In this document: one piece after another, positions 36,293-45,899 of the stretch
How the letters are laid out: every line of letters starts with the position of its first letter
Numbering within the stretch: the stretch's first letter is position 1
Assembly: GCF_904066215.1 (NCBI RefSeq)
Contig: NZ_LR880474.1
Coordinates: 1,178,001 to 1,242,000 of the forward strand
DNA: 64,000 nt
Reading direction: 5' to 3'
From: Microbacterium sp. Nx66
Lineage (GTDB): Bacteria > Actinomycetota > Actinomycetes > Actinomycetales > Microbacteriaceae
Translations under genes and position numbers: made by a program
Notes under the pieces: generated by a model
Seen by the model: only the letters and a program-made list of their open reading frames with translations
Database searches by the model: none
What the model was told of the DNA's origin: nothing

Positions 36293-36580
36293 TCAGATCC
36301 CGAGCGCGGCTCTCCGCTGCTCGTCGCCGCGTCGACGCGCTGCGGTGAGAGCCGCGGCGGCGAGCGCCGCGACCGCGGCGGCTCCGAGGGTGCTCGCCAG
36401 CCACAGCCAGACGCTGTCCTCGCCCACGCCGGACCACTGCAGAGCCGTGTAGACGATCGCCGAGACGGCCGTCGCGATCGCCGGGGCGAGTGCGACGCCG
36501 CGCCGTTCGCGACCGCCGATCAGGAAGTGCGCGGCGATGCCGAGCACGCAGGCGCCGACGAGGGCGAGGAGGATGTACAT
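36293..36580 (-). CDS. Small three-helix membrane protein, unknown
   Basis: 95 residues with hydrophobic segments at about 2-20, 30-48 and 60-82 and a basic C-terminus (AARRRGDEQRRAAL). ATG 36580 lies 7 nt after the DUF3107 stop, so the two form an operon. Only 1 bp separates its end from the convergent ferritin-like gene. Confidence 0.65.
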   Translation of the reverse strand: MYILLALVGACVLGIAAHFLIGGRERRGVALAPAIATAVSAIVYTALQWSGVGEDSVWLWLASTLGAAAVAALAAAALTAARRRGDEQRRAALGI

Positions 36581-36587
36581 GCGCGGG

Positions 36588-36812
36588 TCAGGCGACGAAG
36601 CCCACGCGACGCGACTCCTCGGTGCCCAGCTCGATGTAGGCGAGGTTCGCGGTCGGCACGATGTAGGAGTTGCCCTTCACGTCGGCGAAGCTCAGGTGCG
36701 AGGCGCTCTGCTCGAGCGCGGCGGAGACCTGGGTGCGGACCTCGTCCGCCGTGGCAGCGGTGTCGAAGCTCAGCTCGCGGCCGGTGTTGATGATGCCGAT
36801 GCGGATTTCCAC
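36588..36812 (-). CDS. DUF3107 small protein
   Basis: 74 residues: VEIRIGIINTGRELSFDTAA at the N-terminus and a NSYIVPTANLAYIELG block identify DUF3107, a conserved actinobacterial family (Rv3208A/TB9.4 in mycobacteria, from memory). Function unknown. GTG start with AAGGAG 7-12 nt upstream and TAGAGT as possible -10. Confidence 0.88.
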   Translation of the reverse strand: MEIRIGIINTGRELSFDTAATADEVRTQVSAALEQSASHLSFADVKGNSYIVPTANLAYIELGTEESRRVGFVA

Positions 36813-36951
36813 GGGTGCTCCTTGCAGGTCGTCGGACTCGGCCAACTCTATCGCGCACCGAGCGGGGGAGACCGGCGGCGTCGGTCGTTTCGCCCTGAGC
36901 GCACAACCCGCGAGGAGGTTCGCCCTCGACGCCGATGTCCGCGCCTCCCGA

Positions 36952-36957
36952 TAGCGT
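36952..36957 (+). promoter_or_regulatory. -10 box of the adnBA operon, predicted leaderless
   Basis: TAGCGT, 6 nt before ATG 36964. Confidence 0.45.
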
Positions 36958-36963
36958 GGAGGG

Positions 36964-39900
36964 ATGATGTCGGATGCCGCGCAGCGAGCCGTGATCACGG
37001 CGCCGCCGACCGCGTCGGGCGTCGTGATCGGTGCCCCCGGTACCGGTAAGACGCGCACGCTCGTCGACCGTGTGGTGCAGCTCCTCGAGGTCGAAGGGCT
37101 GCGGCCGGAAGAGGTGCTGGCGCTCACGCCGAGCCGACAGGCGGCCACCGCGCTGCGCGACCGGATCGGCGTGCGCATCGGCCAGGCGACGCCGGGACCG
37201 CTGGCCCGGTCGCTCGGGTCGTTCGCGTTCCAGCTCGTCCGCGGCGCGATGGTGAGGGAGGGCGCGGAGCCGCCGGCTCTGCTCACCGGCGCCGATCAGG
37301 ACCGCATCATCGCCGAACTGCTCGCCGGCGATGCCGAAGACGCCCGCATCGCCTGGCCTCCGGCGCTCAGCGAGCCCGTCCGCGCCTCGAAGGGCTTCCG
37401 CTCCGAACTCCGCGCCTTCCTCGCGGAGTGCACGGAGCTGGGGGCGAGCCCGGCCGAACTGCGCGCCACCGGCGATGCGGTGTGGACGGCGGCGGCCGAC
37501 TTCGTGGAGGAGTACCGCGCGGTGCTCGATGCCCTACGGGCCGCGCACCGCGACGCCGCCGATCTGCTCAGCGAGGCAGCGGGGATCCTCCGCACGGCTG
37601 ACAGCGCGACCCTCGGGCCGCTGTCGCCCCTGCGGGTGGTGCTCATCGACGACGCCCAGGAGCTGACGCGCGGAGGCATCGGCGTGGTGCAGGCGCTCCT
37701 CGACCGGGGCATCGCGGTCCACGCATTCGGCGACCCCGACATCTCCTCCGGTGCCTTCCGCGGAGCCAGCCCCGAGCTTTTCGCGCAACTCGCCGGCGCG
37801 CTCACCACCGTGCACGTGCTCGACGGCGCCCACCGTCAGCGCCCGCTGCTGACCGCGTTGACGCGCACGGTGACGCAGGCGATCGGCGTCTCGGGACGCG
37901 TCGAGCATCGGCGCGCCCCGGCGCCCACCGCGGGGGACGACAGCGCGGAGGTCTCGACCTTCCTCGCGCCGTCGCCCTACGAGGAGTTCGACCGCATCGC
38001 GGGAGTCATGCGCGACTGGCATCTGAGCGCCGGCATCCCGTGGGAGCGGATGGCGGTCATCGCCCACGACACCCGTCAGGTCACAGCCTTGGAGACCGAG
38101 CTGGCCGCGCGCGAGATCCCGACGAGGGCCGCCGGGGTGCAGCGCCCGCTCGGGAGCGAGGGGATCGTGCGCGACATCGTCGGCATCGTGCGGCTCGCGC
38201 TGACTCCGGACGAGGACCGCACCGTGCAGGCCTGGGAGGAGGCGCTGCGGACGCCGTTCGGTGGAATGGACGCGATCGCGCTCCGTCGGCTGCGCGCGCG
38301 GCTCCGCCACCTCGAACTCGGTCAGGGCGGGTCGACTCCCGCGCGCGAGCTGCTGCGCGCGGCGATGTCGGCGCCGGCCACCCTCACGCTCATCGATGCA
38401 CCGGAGTCGCGGACCGCCGAGCGCTTCGCCGAGACGGTCGCCGGCGTCGCTCGTGCGGCGGCGGAAGGCGAGACGATCCACGACCTCCTGTGGCGCATCT
38501 GGGAGCAGGCCAGGGCCGTCGACGGGCGGCGGCTGCAGGTCGCGTGGCGGGAGATCTCGCTGCTGCCGACCGGAGCCGAGACGGCGCGATCGCTGGATGC
38601 TCTCGTGGCTCTGTTCGACGCGGCCAAGCGCTTCGTCGAGCGCACACCCGACGAGCGCCCCGAGGTCTTCGTGCGCGACATCCTCGACAGCGAGGTGCCG
38701 GAGGACACGCTGTCGTCGCCGGACCGGCCGGGGACGGTCACCCTGCTCACGCCGGCCACCGCGCTCGGCACGGAGTTCGACGCGGTGGTCGTCGCCGGTG
38801 TGCAGGACGGCGTCTGGCCCAACGTACGGCTGCGTGGCGGGCTGCTCCAGACCTGGCGGCTCGCCGACGCGCTGACCGCGGCGCGCTCCGGCCTCCCGGC
38901 GGAGGTCCCGGGCGTGCTCGACCGGCGTCGGGCGGCGCTCCATGACGAGTTGCGGCTGTTCGTGCGGGCACTCTCGCGGGCGCGCCATCGCCTCCTCATC
39001 ACCGCGGTGGACGATGACGACCTGTCACCCAGCGCCTTCTTCGGATTCCTTCCCCCTCCGGAGCCGCCGGAGCGTCATGCCTCCGCGGAGCACCCGCTCA
39101 CGCTGCGCGGGCTGGTCGCGCGGCACCGTCGGGTGCTCACCACGACACACGCCGAACCCGCGAGGCGCGAGGCGGCCGCCCAACTCGCCATCCTCGCCCG
39201 GGAGGGCGTGCCGGGAGCGCATCCGCACGACTGGTACGGCGTCACGGCGCCCTCGACGGCGGCGCCGCTGCGCGATCTCGCTGCGAGCGGAGCCCGGGTG
39301 TCGCCCTCGGCGGTGGAGTCGTACGAGGAATGCGGGCTCAACTGGGTCGTCTCGGCTCTCGGCGGCGACACCGTCATGCCGCCGACGGCGGGCATCGGCA
39401 CGATCGTCCACGAGGCGATGGAGCGCGTGCCGGACGGCGACCTCGCGCGCATGCGGGAGATCGTCGAGGAGCATTGGCCGGAGCTCGACTTCGAGACGGC
39501 CTGGATCGGGCGCAAGGAGCGTCGTCGCGCCGACCTGTTCGTCGACCGGCTGCACAGCTACCTCGGTGAGGTGACGAGGGACGGCGGGCGCGTCCTCGGC
39601 AGCGAGGTGGAGTTCCGGTTCGCCGTCGACGTGTCCGGCGAGACCGCCGAGCCGAGCGTCTACCCGGTGGGGGAGGACCGCGGTCACCGCGCCATCGTGC
39701 ACGGCTACATCGACCGGGTCGAGGCGTATCCGCCCGGCGCGGGCGAACACGGACCGGCGCGCGGTCGCGGCTGGCAGTCGATGGCCGGTGGGCCGGAGGG
39801 GACCACGGTGGTCGTCGACCTGAAGACCGGGAAGACCGATCCGGAGGCGGACGGCGGCGTCGTCGACCATGCCCAGCTCGCGGCCTATCAGATCGCTGTG

Positions 39901-40173
39901 CAGGAGGGGCTCGTGCCCGGTGCCGCGCCCGGTTCGCTCGGGGGCGCGCGTCTGGTGATCGTCTCGAAGACCCTGGCGAAGAGCGACTACCGCGTCGCGC
40001 ACCAGCACGCCTTGGACGCCGAGGCCCGGTCGCAGTTCCTGCACCGGGTCGCCGAGGTCGCCCGCGGCATGTCGGCGGCGAGCTTCACGGCCCAGGTGGA
40101 GGCCCACTGCGCCGACACGCAGCGCCGGGTCCATCCCTGCCGCATCCACACCGTGCCGGCGGTGAGCGCATGA
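36964..40173 (+). CDS. adnB: AdnB-type UvrD-like motor with C-terminal RecB-family nuclease
   Basis: 1069 residues. SF1 helicase motifs: Walker A APGTGKT (K29), motif II DDAQE at 229-233, PGTVTLLTPATALG before motif V-VI. The nuclease domain has VVDLKTGK with D952 and K954, preceded by an E in the SEVEFRFAV strand. With the next gene it should form the heterodimeric AdnAB complex that resects double-strand breaks, replacing RecBCD/AddAB in actinobacteria. In mycobacteria the upstream gene (AdnB) is the leading motor. Odd: the Fe-S type cysteine set is incomplete (C790, C1049, C1059). It begins at the first ATG of ATGATG. ATGA overlap to adnA. Confidence 0.88.
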   Translation: MMSDAAQRAVITAPPTASGVVIGAPGTGKTRTLVDRVVQLLEVEGLRPEEVLALTPSRQAATALRDRIGVRIGQATPGPLARSLGSFAFQLVRGAMVREGAEPPALLTGADQDRIIAELLAGDAEDARIAWPPALSEPVRASKGFRSELRAFLAECTELGASPAELRATGDAVWTAAADFVEEYRAVLDALRAAHRDAADLLSEAAGILRTADSATLGPLSPLRVVLIDDAQELTRGGIGVVQALLDRGIAVHAFGDPDISSGAFRGASPELFAQLAGALTTVHVLDGAHRQRPLLTALTRTVTQAIGVSGRVEHRRAPAPTAGDDSAEVSTFLAPSPYEEFDRIAGVMRDWHLSAGIPWERMAVIAHDTRQVTALETELAAREIPTRAAGVQRPLGSEGIVRDIVGIVRLALTPDEDRTVQAWEEALRTPFGGMDAIALRRLRARLRHLELGQGGSTPARELLRAAMSAPATLTLIDAPESRTAERFAETVAGVARAAAEGETIHDLLWRIWEQARAVDGRRLQVAWREISLLPTGAETARSLDALVALFDAAKRFVERTPDERPEVFVRDILDSEVPEDTLSSPDRPGTVTLLTPATALGTEFDAVVVAGVQDGVWPNVRLRGGLLQTWRLADALTAARSGLPAEVPGVLDRRRAALHDELRLFVRALSRARHRLLITAVDDDDLSPSAFFGFLPPPEPPERHASAEHPLTLRGLVARHRRVLTTTHAEPARREAAAQLAILAREGVPGAHPHDWYGVTAPSTAAPLRDLAASGARVSPSAVESYEECGLNWVVSALGGDTVMPPTAGIGTIVHEAMERVPDGDLARMREIVEEHWPELDFETAWIGRKERRRADLFVDRLHSYLGEVTRDGGRVLGSEVEFRFAVDVSGETAEPSVYPVGEDRGHRAIVHGYIDRVEAYPPGAGEHGPARGRGWQSMAGGPEGTTVVVDLKTGKTDPEADGGVVDHAQLAAYQIAVQEGLVPGAAPGSLGGARLVIVSKTLAKSDYRVAHQHALDAEARSQFLHRVAEVARGMSAASFTAQVEAHCADTQRRVHPCRIHTVPAVSA

Positions 40174-43100
40174 CCGCAGGAACCCCGGACGCCGTGCTCT
40201 CGGCGACCGACATCGCCGCCGCGCTCGGACTGCCGACCCCGACGCCCGCCCAGCAGCAGGTGATCGAGGCGCCGCTGGAGCCGGCGCTCGTCGTCGCCGG
40301 GGCGGGCAGCGGCAAGACGGAAACCATGTCGGCCCGGGTGGTCTGGCTCGTCGCGAACGGGCTCGTCCGCCGGGACGAGGTCCTCGGCCTCACGTTCACC
40401 CGCAAGGCGGCGGGGGAGCTCGCGGAGCGCATCGGCGCCCGCCTCGCCGTCGTCGACGAATACGGTCGGCGGGGCCTGCTCCCGCATCTCCCGGAGATCG
40501 TCGCCGGAGGGGCACTGCGTCGAGTGGCGGAGGCCGCGCCGGGGCGGCAGCGCGAACTCGTGCGCAGCCATGTCCTCGACGAGCTCGCCCAGCACTACGG
40601 CACGGCCGGGGAGCCCGGGGCGCTCCGCACCGCCGACGACCTCCTCATCCGTCCCCGCGTCTCGACCTACAACGCCTTCGCCGACGGCATCGTGCGCGAG
40701 CACGCCGCACGCATCGGCCGGGATCCCGATGTGGCGATGCTCAGCCAGGCGGCGTCCTGGATGCTGGCGCGAGAGGTCGTGCTCCGCAGCGATCTGCCGG
40801 AGCTGGAGGAGGTCGACTACGCCCTCGGAACAGTCATCGACGCCGTGCAGCGGCTCGCCGGCGCGGCGCTCGACCATCGCGTCGACCTCGCCGAGGCCGA
40901 GCGTCTCGCGGCAGCACAGGCCGCGGCGTTCGAGCCCTACCGCTCCCATGCCGATGTCGAGAAGGCGGCGGTCAACCTGCGCACCCTCCCGACTCTGACC
41001 AGCCTCGTGCGCGACTACATCGCCGAGAAGGACCGGCGCGGCGTGCTCGACTTCGCCGACCAGGTGTCCGGAGCGTACGACATCGTCGAGTCCGCGCCGG
41101 ACGTCCGCGCCGAGCTCCGGGAGCAGCACCGGGTCGTGCTGCTCGACGAGTACCAGGACACCTCGGTGATCCAGACGCGCTTCCTCGCGGAGCTGTTCCG
41201 CGACACGGCCGTGATGGCCGTCGGCGATCCGCACCAGTCGATCTACGGGTGGCGCGGAGCCAGCGCCGACAACCTTTACGCATTCCCCCGATCCTTCTCG
41301 AGCACGGGGGATGTGCGCACCTACAGCCTCATGACGAGCTGGCGCAACGACCGCCGGATCCTCGACGTCGCCAACCGGGTGTTGGAGCCTCTGCAGCGCC
41401 CCGGACTCGACGTGCCGCCGCTGGAGCCGCGGCCGGGCGCGGGGGAGGGCACGGTCGCCGTGCGCTACCCGTTCACCGTCGACGACGAGGCCGCCGAGGT
41501 CGCGGCCTGGTTCGCCGAACGTCGCGCCGCCCACGAGGAGGCCTCGACCTCCCCGCACACCGGCGCCATCCTGTTCCGGTCCAAACGCCACATGCAGACC
41601 TTCGCCGGCGCGCTCGCCGCGCGAGGCATCCCGCACCGCATCCTCGGTCTCGGGGGCCTGCTCGCCACGCCCGAGGTCGTCGACGTGGTCTCGACCCTGC
41701 GGGTGGTGCACGACCCGACGGCCGGTTCGGCGCTGATCCGGCTCCTGACGGGCCCGCGCTTCGGCGTCGGGGTGGCGGATATGGCGGCGCTGTACGAGCT
41801 GGGACGCGCGCTCGCGGAGCGCGACACCGCCCTCATGCCCCTGCCGGAAGAGGTGCGGGCGCGGCTGCGCTCCTCCCGCGGTGCCGACGAGGCCGTCTCC
41901 ATCGTGGACGCGGTCGACATCGTGCGCGCGGTCCGCGACGACTATCGCCTGCTGGAGGGCATCACCCCGGAGGGCCGCTCACGGATCCGCGCCGCGGGGG
42001 AGATGCTGGAGCGCCTGCGTCGCGCGTCGTCCCAGCCGATCCCGGAACTCATCCGGCTCATCGAGCTGGAGCTGCGATTGGATATCGAGCTCGCCGCCAA
42101 CGAGACCCGGGGACCCGCGCGGGTCGCAGCCACCCAGCTGCGGGCGTTCGCCGACGAGGTGCGCGCGTTCCTCGCCGCCGACGAGCGCGGCACGATCGGC
42201 AGCCTGCTGGCCTGGCTCGACAAGGCGGAGAGCACCGACGAACTCATGCCCCGACCGGAGCCCCCGGAGCCCGGGGTCGTGCAACTGCTCACGATCCACG
42301 GGTCGAAGGGCCTGGAGTGGGACGCCGTCGCGGTCGTGCGCCTCGTCGTCGACGAGCTGCCTGGGCGGGTGTCCGACACCTCGGGATGGTTCGGGTTCGG
42401 CGTCGTGCCGTTCGCGCTGCGCGGAGACCGCGACGCGCTCCCGCGTTTCGTCTGGGACCCGGAGGAGGCGATGGAGGGCGAGGCCGACCCCGGCAAGCGG
42501 CAGAAGCTCGCGCAGGCGTCGCTGTCGGGCGGGGCGACGAAAGCGAACCCCCACGGTGGCGCGCTCAAGCGCTTCAAGGACGCCTACCGGGAGTATCAGC
42601 GCCAGGAGGAGCGTCGCCTCGCCTACGTGGCGATCACCCGCGCCAAGAGCGACCTGCTGCTGAGCGGCGCCCACTGGGCGGGTCAGAAGGCGCCGCGCAC
42701 GCCGAGTCCGTACCTCCTGGAGGCCATCGACGTCCTCGGGCTCGACGCGATCCCTCCGGTCGACCCGGACGAGAACCCGTACGACGGTCCCGGCGCCACG
42801 CTGCACTGGCCGCTCGACCCGCTCGGCGGACGGCGCCCCGTGGTGAGCGCCGCGGCGGCGGTCGTCGAGGAGGCCCTCCAGGGCGACACCCTCGAGCCGA
42901 CCGAGGAGTTGCGCCGGCTCCTCGACGAGCGCGCCGCCCGCCAGCGCGGGACGGACGCGGAGGCACCCACGCGAGTGCCCGCCTCCCGGTTCAAGGACTA
43001 CGTCACGGACTACACCGGGACCCTGTCCTCGCTCGTGCGCCCGATGCCCGAGCGCCCGTACCGCCAGACCCGTCTGGGGACCCTGTTCCACGCGTGGGTC

Positions 43101-43655
43101 GAGCAGCGCTCCGAGCTCGTCGGTGTCGGAACCCGGGTGGACGAGGCGCTCTGGGAGGTCGACGAGGACGAGCCCGAGGACGACGGTGCACCGGGTGCTC
43201 CGGCATCCGGTGCCGCTGCGGACGCCGCGGACCTCGCCGCACTGCAGGAGACCTTCGAGCGGAGCGAGTGGGGGCCGTTGCAGCCGCTCGCCGTGGAGAT
43301 CGAGATCGACTTCGCGCTGGGAGCCGGCCTCCCGGGAGTGCGCCCCGACGCGACGGAAGCCCACATCGTCATCTGCAAGCTCGACGCGGTGTACCGACGC
43401 GCCGACCGCGGCGGACGTATCGAGATCGTCGACTGGAAGACCGGGCGGGCGCCACGCACACCGCAGGAGCGCGAGGAGCGCATGCTGCAGCTGGCCCTCT
43501 ACCGGCTCGCGTACCACCGGCGTTTCGGCGTCCCGCTCGAGGAGATCGACGTGGCGCTGTACTACGTGGCCGACGACCTCGTCATCCGCGGGGACCGCGT
43601 CTACTCCGAGGAGGAGCTCTTCCAGCGCTGGAGCGCCGCCCGCGCCGCGCGCTGA
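40170..43655 (+). CDS. adnA: AdnA-type UvrD-like helicase-nuclease
   Basis: 1161 residues. Walker A GAGSGKT (K49), motif II DEYQD at 326-330, GDPHQSIYGWRGA (motif III), HGSKGLEWDAV (motif V) and AYVAITRAKSDLLLS (motif VI). The C-terminal RecB-like nuclease has VDWKTG with D1088 and K1090 followed by the QLALYRLAY helix. No cysteine cluster is seen near the nuclease. Partner of the upstream AdnB-type protein for end resection. Its last 55 bp overlap, antisense, the end of the APH-fold gene. Confidence 0.9.
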   Translation: MTAGTPDAVLSATDIAAALGLPTPTPAQQQVIEAPLEPALVVAGAGSGKTETMSARVVWLVANGLVRRDEVLGLTFTRKAAGELAERIGARLAVVDEYGRRGLLPHLPEIVAGGALRRVAEAAPGRQRELVRSHVLDELAQHYGTAGEPGALRTADDLLIRPRVSTYNAFADGIVREHAARIGRDPDVAMLSQAASWMLAREVVLRSDLPELEEVDYALGTVIDAVQRLAGAALDHRVDLAEAERLAAAQAAAFEPYRSHADVEKAAVNLRTLPTLTSLVRDYIAEKDRRGVLDFADQVSGAYDIVESAPDVRAELREQHRVVLLDEYQDTSVIQTRFLAELFRDTAVMAVGDPHQSIYGWRGASADNLYAFPRSFSSTGDVRTYSLMTSWRNDRRILDVANRVLEPLQRPGLDVPPLEPRPGAGEGTVAVRYPFTVDDEAAEVAAWFAERRAAHEEASTSPHTGAILFRSKRHMQTFAGALAARGIPHRILGLGGLLATPEVVDVVSTLRVVHDPTAGSALIRLLTGPRFGVGVADMAALYELGRALAERDTALMPLPEEVRARLRSSRGADEAVSIVDAVDIVRAVRDDYRLLEGITPEGRSRIRAAGEMLERLRRASSQPIPELIRLIELELRLDIELAANETRGPARVAATQLRAFADEVRAFLAADERGTIGSLLAWLDKAESTDELMPRPEPPEPGVVQLLTIHGSKGLEWDAVAVVRLVVDELPGRVSDTSGWFGFGVVPFALRGDRDALPRFVWDPEEAMEGEADPGKRQKLAQASLSGGATKANPHGGALKRFKDAYREYQRQEERRLAYVAITRAKSDLLLSGAHWAGQKAPRTPSPYLLEAIDVLGLDAIPPVDPDENPYDGPGATLHWPLDPLGGRRPVVSAAAAVVEEALQGDTLEPTEELRRLLDERAARQRGTDAEAPTRVPASRFKDYVTDYTGTLSSLVRPMPERPYRQTRLGTLFHAWVEQRSELVGVGTRVDEALWEVDEDEPEDDGAPGAPASGAAADAADLAALQETFERSEWGPLQPLAVEIEIDFALGAGLPGVRPDATEAHIVICKLDAVYRRADRGGRIEIVDWKTGRAPRTPQEREERMLQLALYRLAYHRRFGVPLEEIDVALYYVADDLVIRGDRVYSEEELFQRWSAARAAR

Positions 43656-44953
43656 GCCTCTTCGGAATCGTCGTCGTCCGTCGTGGGGGAGGAGGGGAAG
43701 GAAGTCTCGACCCGTCCGCTTCCGCGCGTCTCGGCGAACGCGTGCGCGACGCCGGAGAGGTCCTCGGTCTCGATGCTCGCCACGGCGGCACGATGTTCCG
43801 CGTCGGACTGCGACGGCGCGCCCGCGGGCTCGCCCGCCTCCGCCACCGACGACACGGTGCGCGCGGCGTCGAGATCCACGTCGTCCGCCTCCGCCGCCCA
43901 GAGCTCTTCCGGGTTGTAGGCATCGGTCTGCATCGAGGTGTCCACCTCGGGAGCGGCCGCCACCGGCACGCGGTCGAGCGCGTCCATCGCCGAGTCCACG
44001 TCCGAGCGGCGATCACCGGGCACGCCGAGATCGTCGTGGCGCAGGCCGTCGGCGAGAGCCTCCAGCAGCGCGGCCGCGTCCTCCACGATGTCCTCGCGCC
44101 GCAGCGCGTCCCCGTGGACGAGCCAGCGGGCGAACTCCAGCTCGGCGAGCAGCCGCGCACGGATCTCGAGACCGGCGTCGGGAGTTCGATCCATCGCACG
44201 GGCGTACGCGCCGTGCACGTCGGCCGCGGCGTCGGGCGCGGCCGACAGCCAGGACAGGTCGAGCGCCGGATCGCCGACCGCGAGACCGTGCCAGCCGATC
44301 ACGCCGGTGACCTCGGGGCCGCGCTCGGGATGATCGTCGAAGAGGAACGACGTGGCCTGCGCGCCGCCGAGCACGACCGTCGACTCGAAGCGCCAGAGGT
44401 CGTCGTCGGCGACGGCCTCCCGCCACCGCACCGTGAGGCGGGCGGGGACGCGTCCCGTGGCTGCGGCGGTGTCGACGAGCCGCTCCAGCTCGGCGCGGCT
44501 CTCCTCCGCACTGCGCATCACGAGTCCGGCACCGCGGACGACCGACGTCGGCAGCGCGTGCACGGCGGCGATCGCGGCCCCCATGGACTCCGCGGCGCCG
44601 CGTCCGGCGGGAACCATCGACGCCTCGATCTGGAAGCCGGGGAGCAGTTCGGTCACGAGCGCTCGGCCCTCGCCCACCCTCGTCTCGCCGATGTATCCGG
44701 GAGCGCGGAACGGGAGCATGGCGCGCGCGCCGTCGGTGAGGGCGCGGAGCGCGAGGGCTTCGGCCGCCAGCTCGCGCGCGGCGTCATCATCGTCCGCCAC
44801 GCGGATCGCGAGCTCCCGGCCGTCGGCGAGGGAGGCGACGGCGGAGTCGAAGCGCCCGTCGCCGTTCGCGGTGAGCGCCCGGGTGCCCGTGACCTCCGCG
44901 CCGGGAAGTGCGGCCGTCACCGCCGCGGCTAGAGTGAATGGAGAGCGTCCCAT
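43601..44953 (-). CDS. APH-fold phosphotransferase with long acidic tail
   Basis: 450 residues. N-terminal two thirds look like a bacterial APH/choline-kinase fold: nucleotide-loop region ELAIRVADDDDA, then VIGWHGLAVGDPALDLSWL in the place of the catalytic HGD...D and D-loop motifs. The usual LVHGDLH...IDFG pattern is degenerate (the HGD appears late, in RWLVHGDALR), so catalysis is uncertain. Residues about 340-440 are an acidic, Ser/Asp-rich tail. Always next to adnAB-nudC in my memory of Microbacteriaceae. TACCCT 6 nt before the ATG suggests a leaderless message. Confidence 0.7.
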   Translation of the reverse strand: MGRSPFTLAAAVTAALPGAEVTGTRALTANGDGRFDSAVASLADGRELAIRVADDDDAARELAAEALALRALTDGARAMLPFRAPGYIGETRVGEGRALVTELLPGFQIEASMVPAGRGAAESMGAAIAAVHALPTSVVRGAGLVMRSAEESRAELERLVDTAAATGRVPARLTVRWREAVADDDLWRFESTVVLGGAQATSFLFDDHPERGPEVTGVIGWHGLAVGDPALDLSWLSAAPDAAADVHGAYARAMDRTPDAGLEIRARLLAELEFARWLVHGDALRREDIVEDAAALLEALADGLRHDDLGVPGDRRSDVDSAMDALDRVPVAAAPEVDTSMQTDAYNPEELWAAEADDVDLDAARTVSSVAEAGEPAGAPSQSDAEHRAAVASIETEDLSGVAHAFAETRGSGRVETSFPSSPTTDDDDSEEAQRAARAALQRWKSSSSE

Positions 44954-44959
44954 GCCCCC

Positions 44960-44965
44960 AGGGTA
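44960..44965 (-). promoter_or_regulatory. -10 box of the APH-fold gene, predicted leaderless
   Basis: TACCCT on the minus strand, 6 nt before ATG 44953. Confidence 0.45.
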
Positions 44966-45017
44966 GGTCGGCTCAGGGGCGGTCCCGCCTCCGCCACGCC
45001 CGTGAGAGAGGGAGTCG

Positions 45018-45899
45018 ATGAGCATTCCGCGCCCGTTCTTCGACCGCGCCGCCGAACTCCGCGAGGAGGAGGGCGTGATCGAGCGTCTCAGCGGCCTCGC
45101 GGCCTCGCGCGTCATCGTCGTCCGGGAGGGGCGTGTGCGCGTCGCGGCCTCGGCGCTGCTGCGCGTCTCGGCGGACGACGTCACGGACGGGACATGGGCG
45201 CTGCTCGGTCGGGAAGCCGACGGCTCCGCGCTCCTGCTCGCCGCGCTCCCGCCGGAGACCGATGCTCTGGACACGGCGCCGGACGAGATCTGGCTCGGCC
45301 TCCGCGACCTCGGCGGGCGCCTGGACGCCGGGGAGTCCGAGGTGCTCGTCGCCGCGGTCGCACTGGCCGGCTGGCTCCGCGACGCCCCGTTCTGCCCCAC
45401 CTGCGGCGGAGGGACGGAGCTGCGCAACGCGGGCTGGTCGCGGCGGTGCCTGGTCTGCGGCCGCGAGCACTTCCCGCGGACCGACCCCGCGGTGATCGTC
45501 GCCGTCGAGAGCGCGGACGGCGAGCGGTTGCTGCTCGGTGCCAATGCGAACTGGGGCGGTCGCATGTACTCCTGCTTCGCCGGCTTCACGGAGGCGGGCG
45601 AATCCCTCGAGGCCACCGTGCACCGGGAGATCGAGGAGGAGTCCGGCGTGCGCCTCTCGACGCTGCGCTACATCTCCTCGCAGGCGTGGCCCTTCCCCCG
45701 CTCGCTCATGGTCGGGTTCCGCGCCGCGGTCGAAGACGAAGCCGCGGCTAGACCCGACGGCGAGGAGATCATCGACGTGCGCTGGTTCACGCGGGAGGAG
45801 ATCGGCTCCGCGCTCGCCGGGGACGGTCCCGTCGGGTTGCCGGGACCCGCCTCGATCGCGCGCGCTCTCATCGTCGACTGGTTCGAGGAGCGCCCGTGA
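45018..45899 (+). CDS. nudC: NAD+/NADH pyrophosphatase (NudC)
   Basis: 293 residues. Zinc ribbon C126-x2-C129 ... C144-x2-C147 (FCPTC, CLVC), then the Nudix box GFTEAGESLEATVHREIEEE and the NudC-specific SQAWPFPRS loop. Hydrolyses NAD(H) to NMN(H) and AMP and, in other bacteria, removes NAD caps from RNA. Start ATG with GAGAGGGAG upstream. GTGA overlap with the helicase gene makes a two-gene operon, as in mycobacteria (nudC-uvrD2). Confidence 0.95.
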   Translation: MSIPRPFFDRAAELREEEGVIERLSGLAASRVIVVREGRVRVAASALLRVSADDVTDGTWALLGREADGSALLLAALPPETDALDTAPDEIWLGLRDLGGRLDAGESEVLVAAVALAGWLRDAPFCPTCGGGTELRNAGWSRRCLVCGREHFPRTDPAVIVAVESADGERLLLGANANWGGRMYSCFAGFTEAGESLEATVHREIEEESGVRLSTLRYISSQAWPFPRSLMVGFRAAVEDEAAARPDGEEIIDVRWFTREEIGSALAGDGPVGLPGPASIARALIVDWFEERP

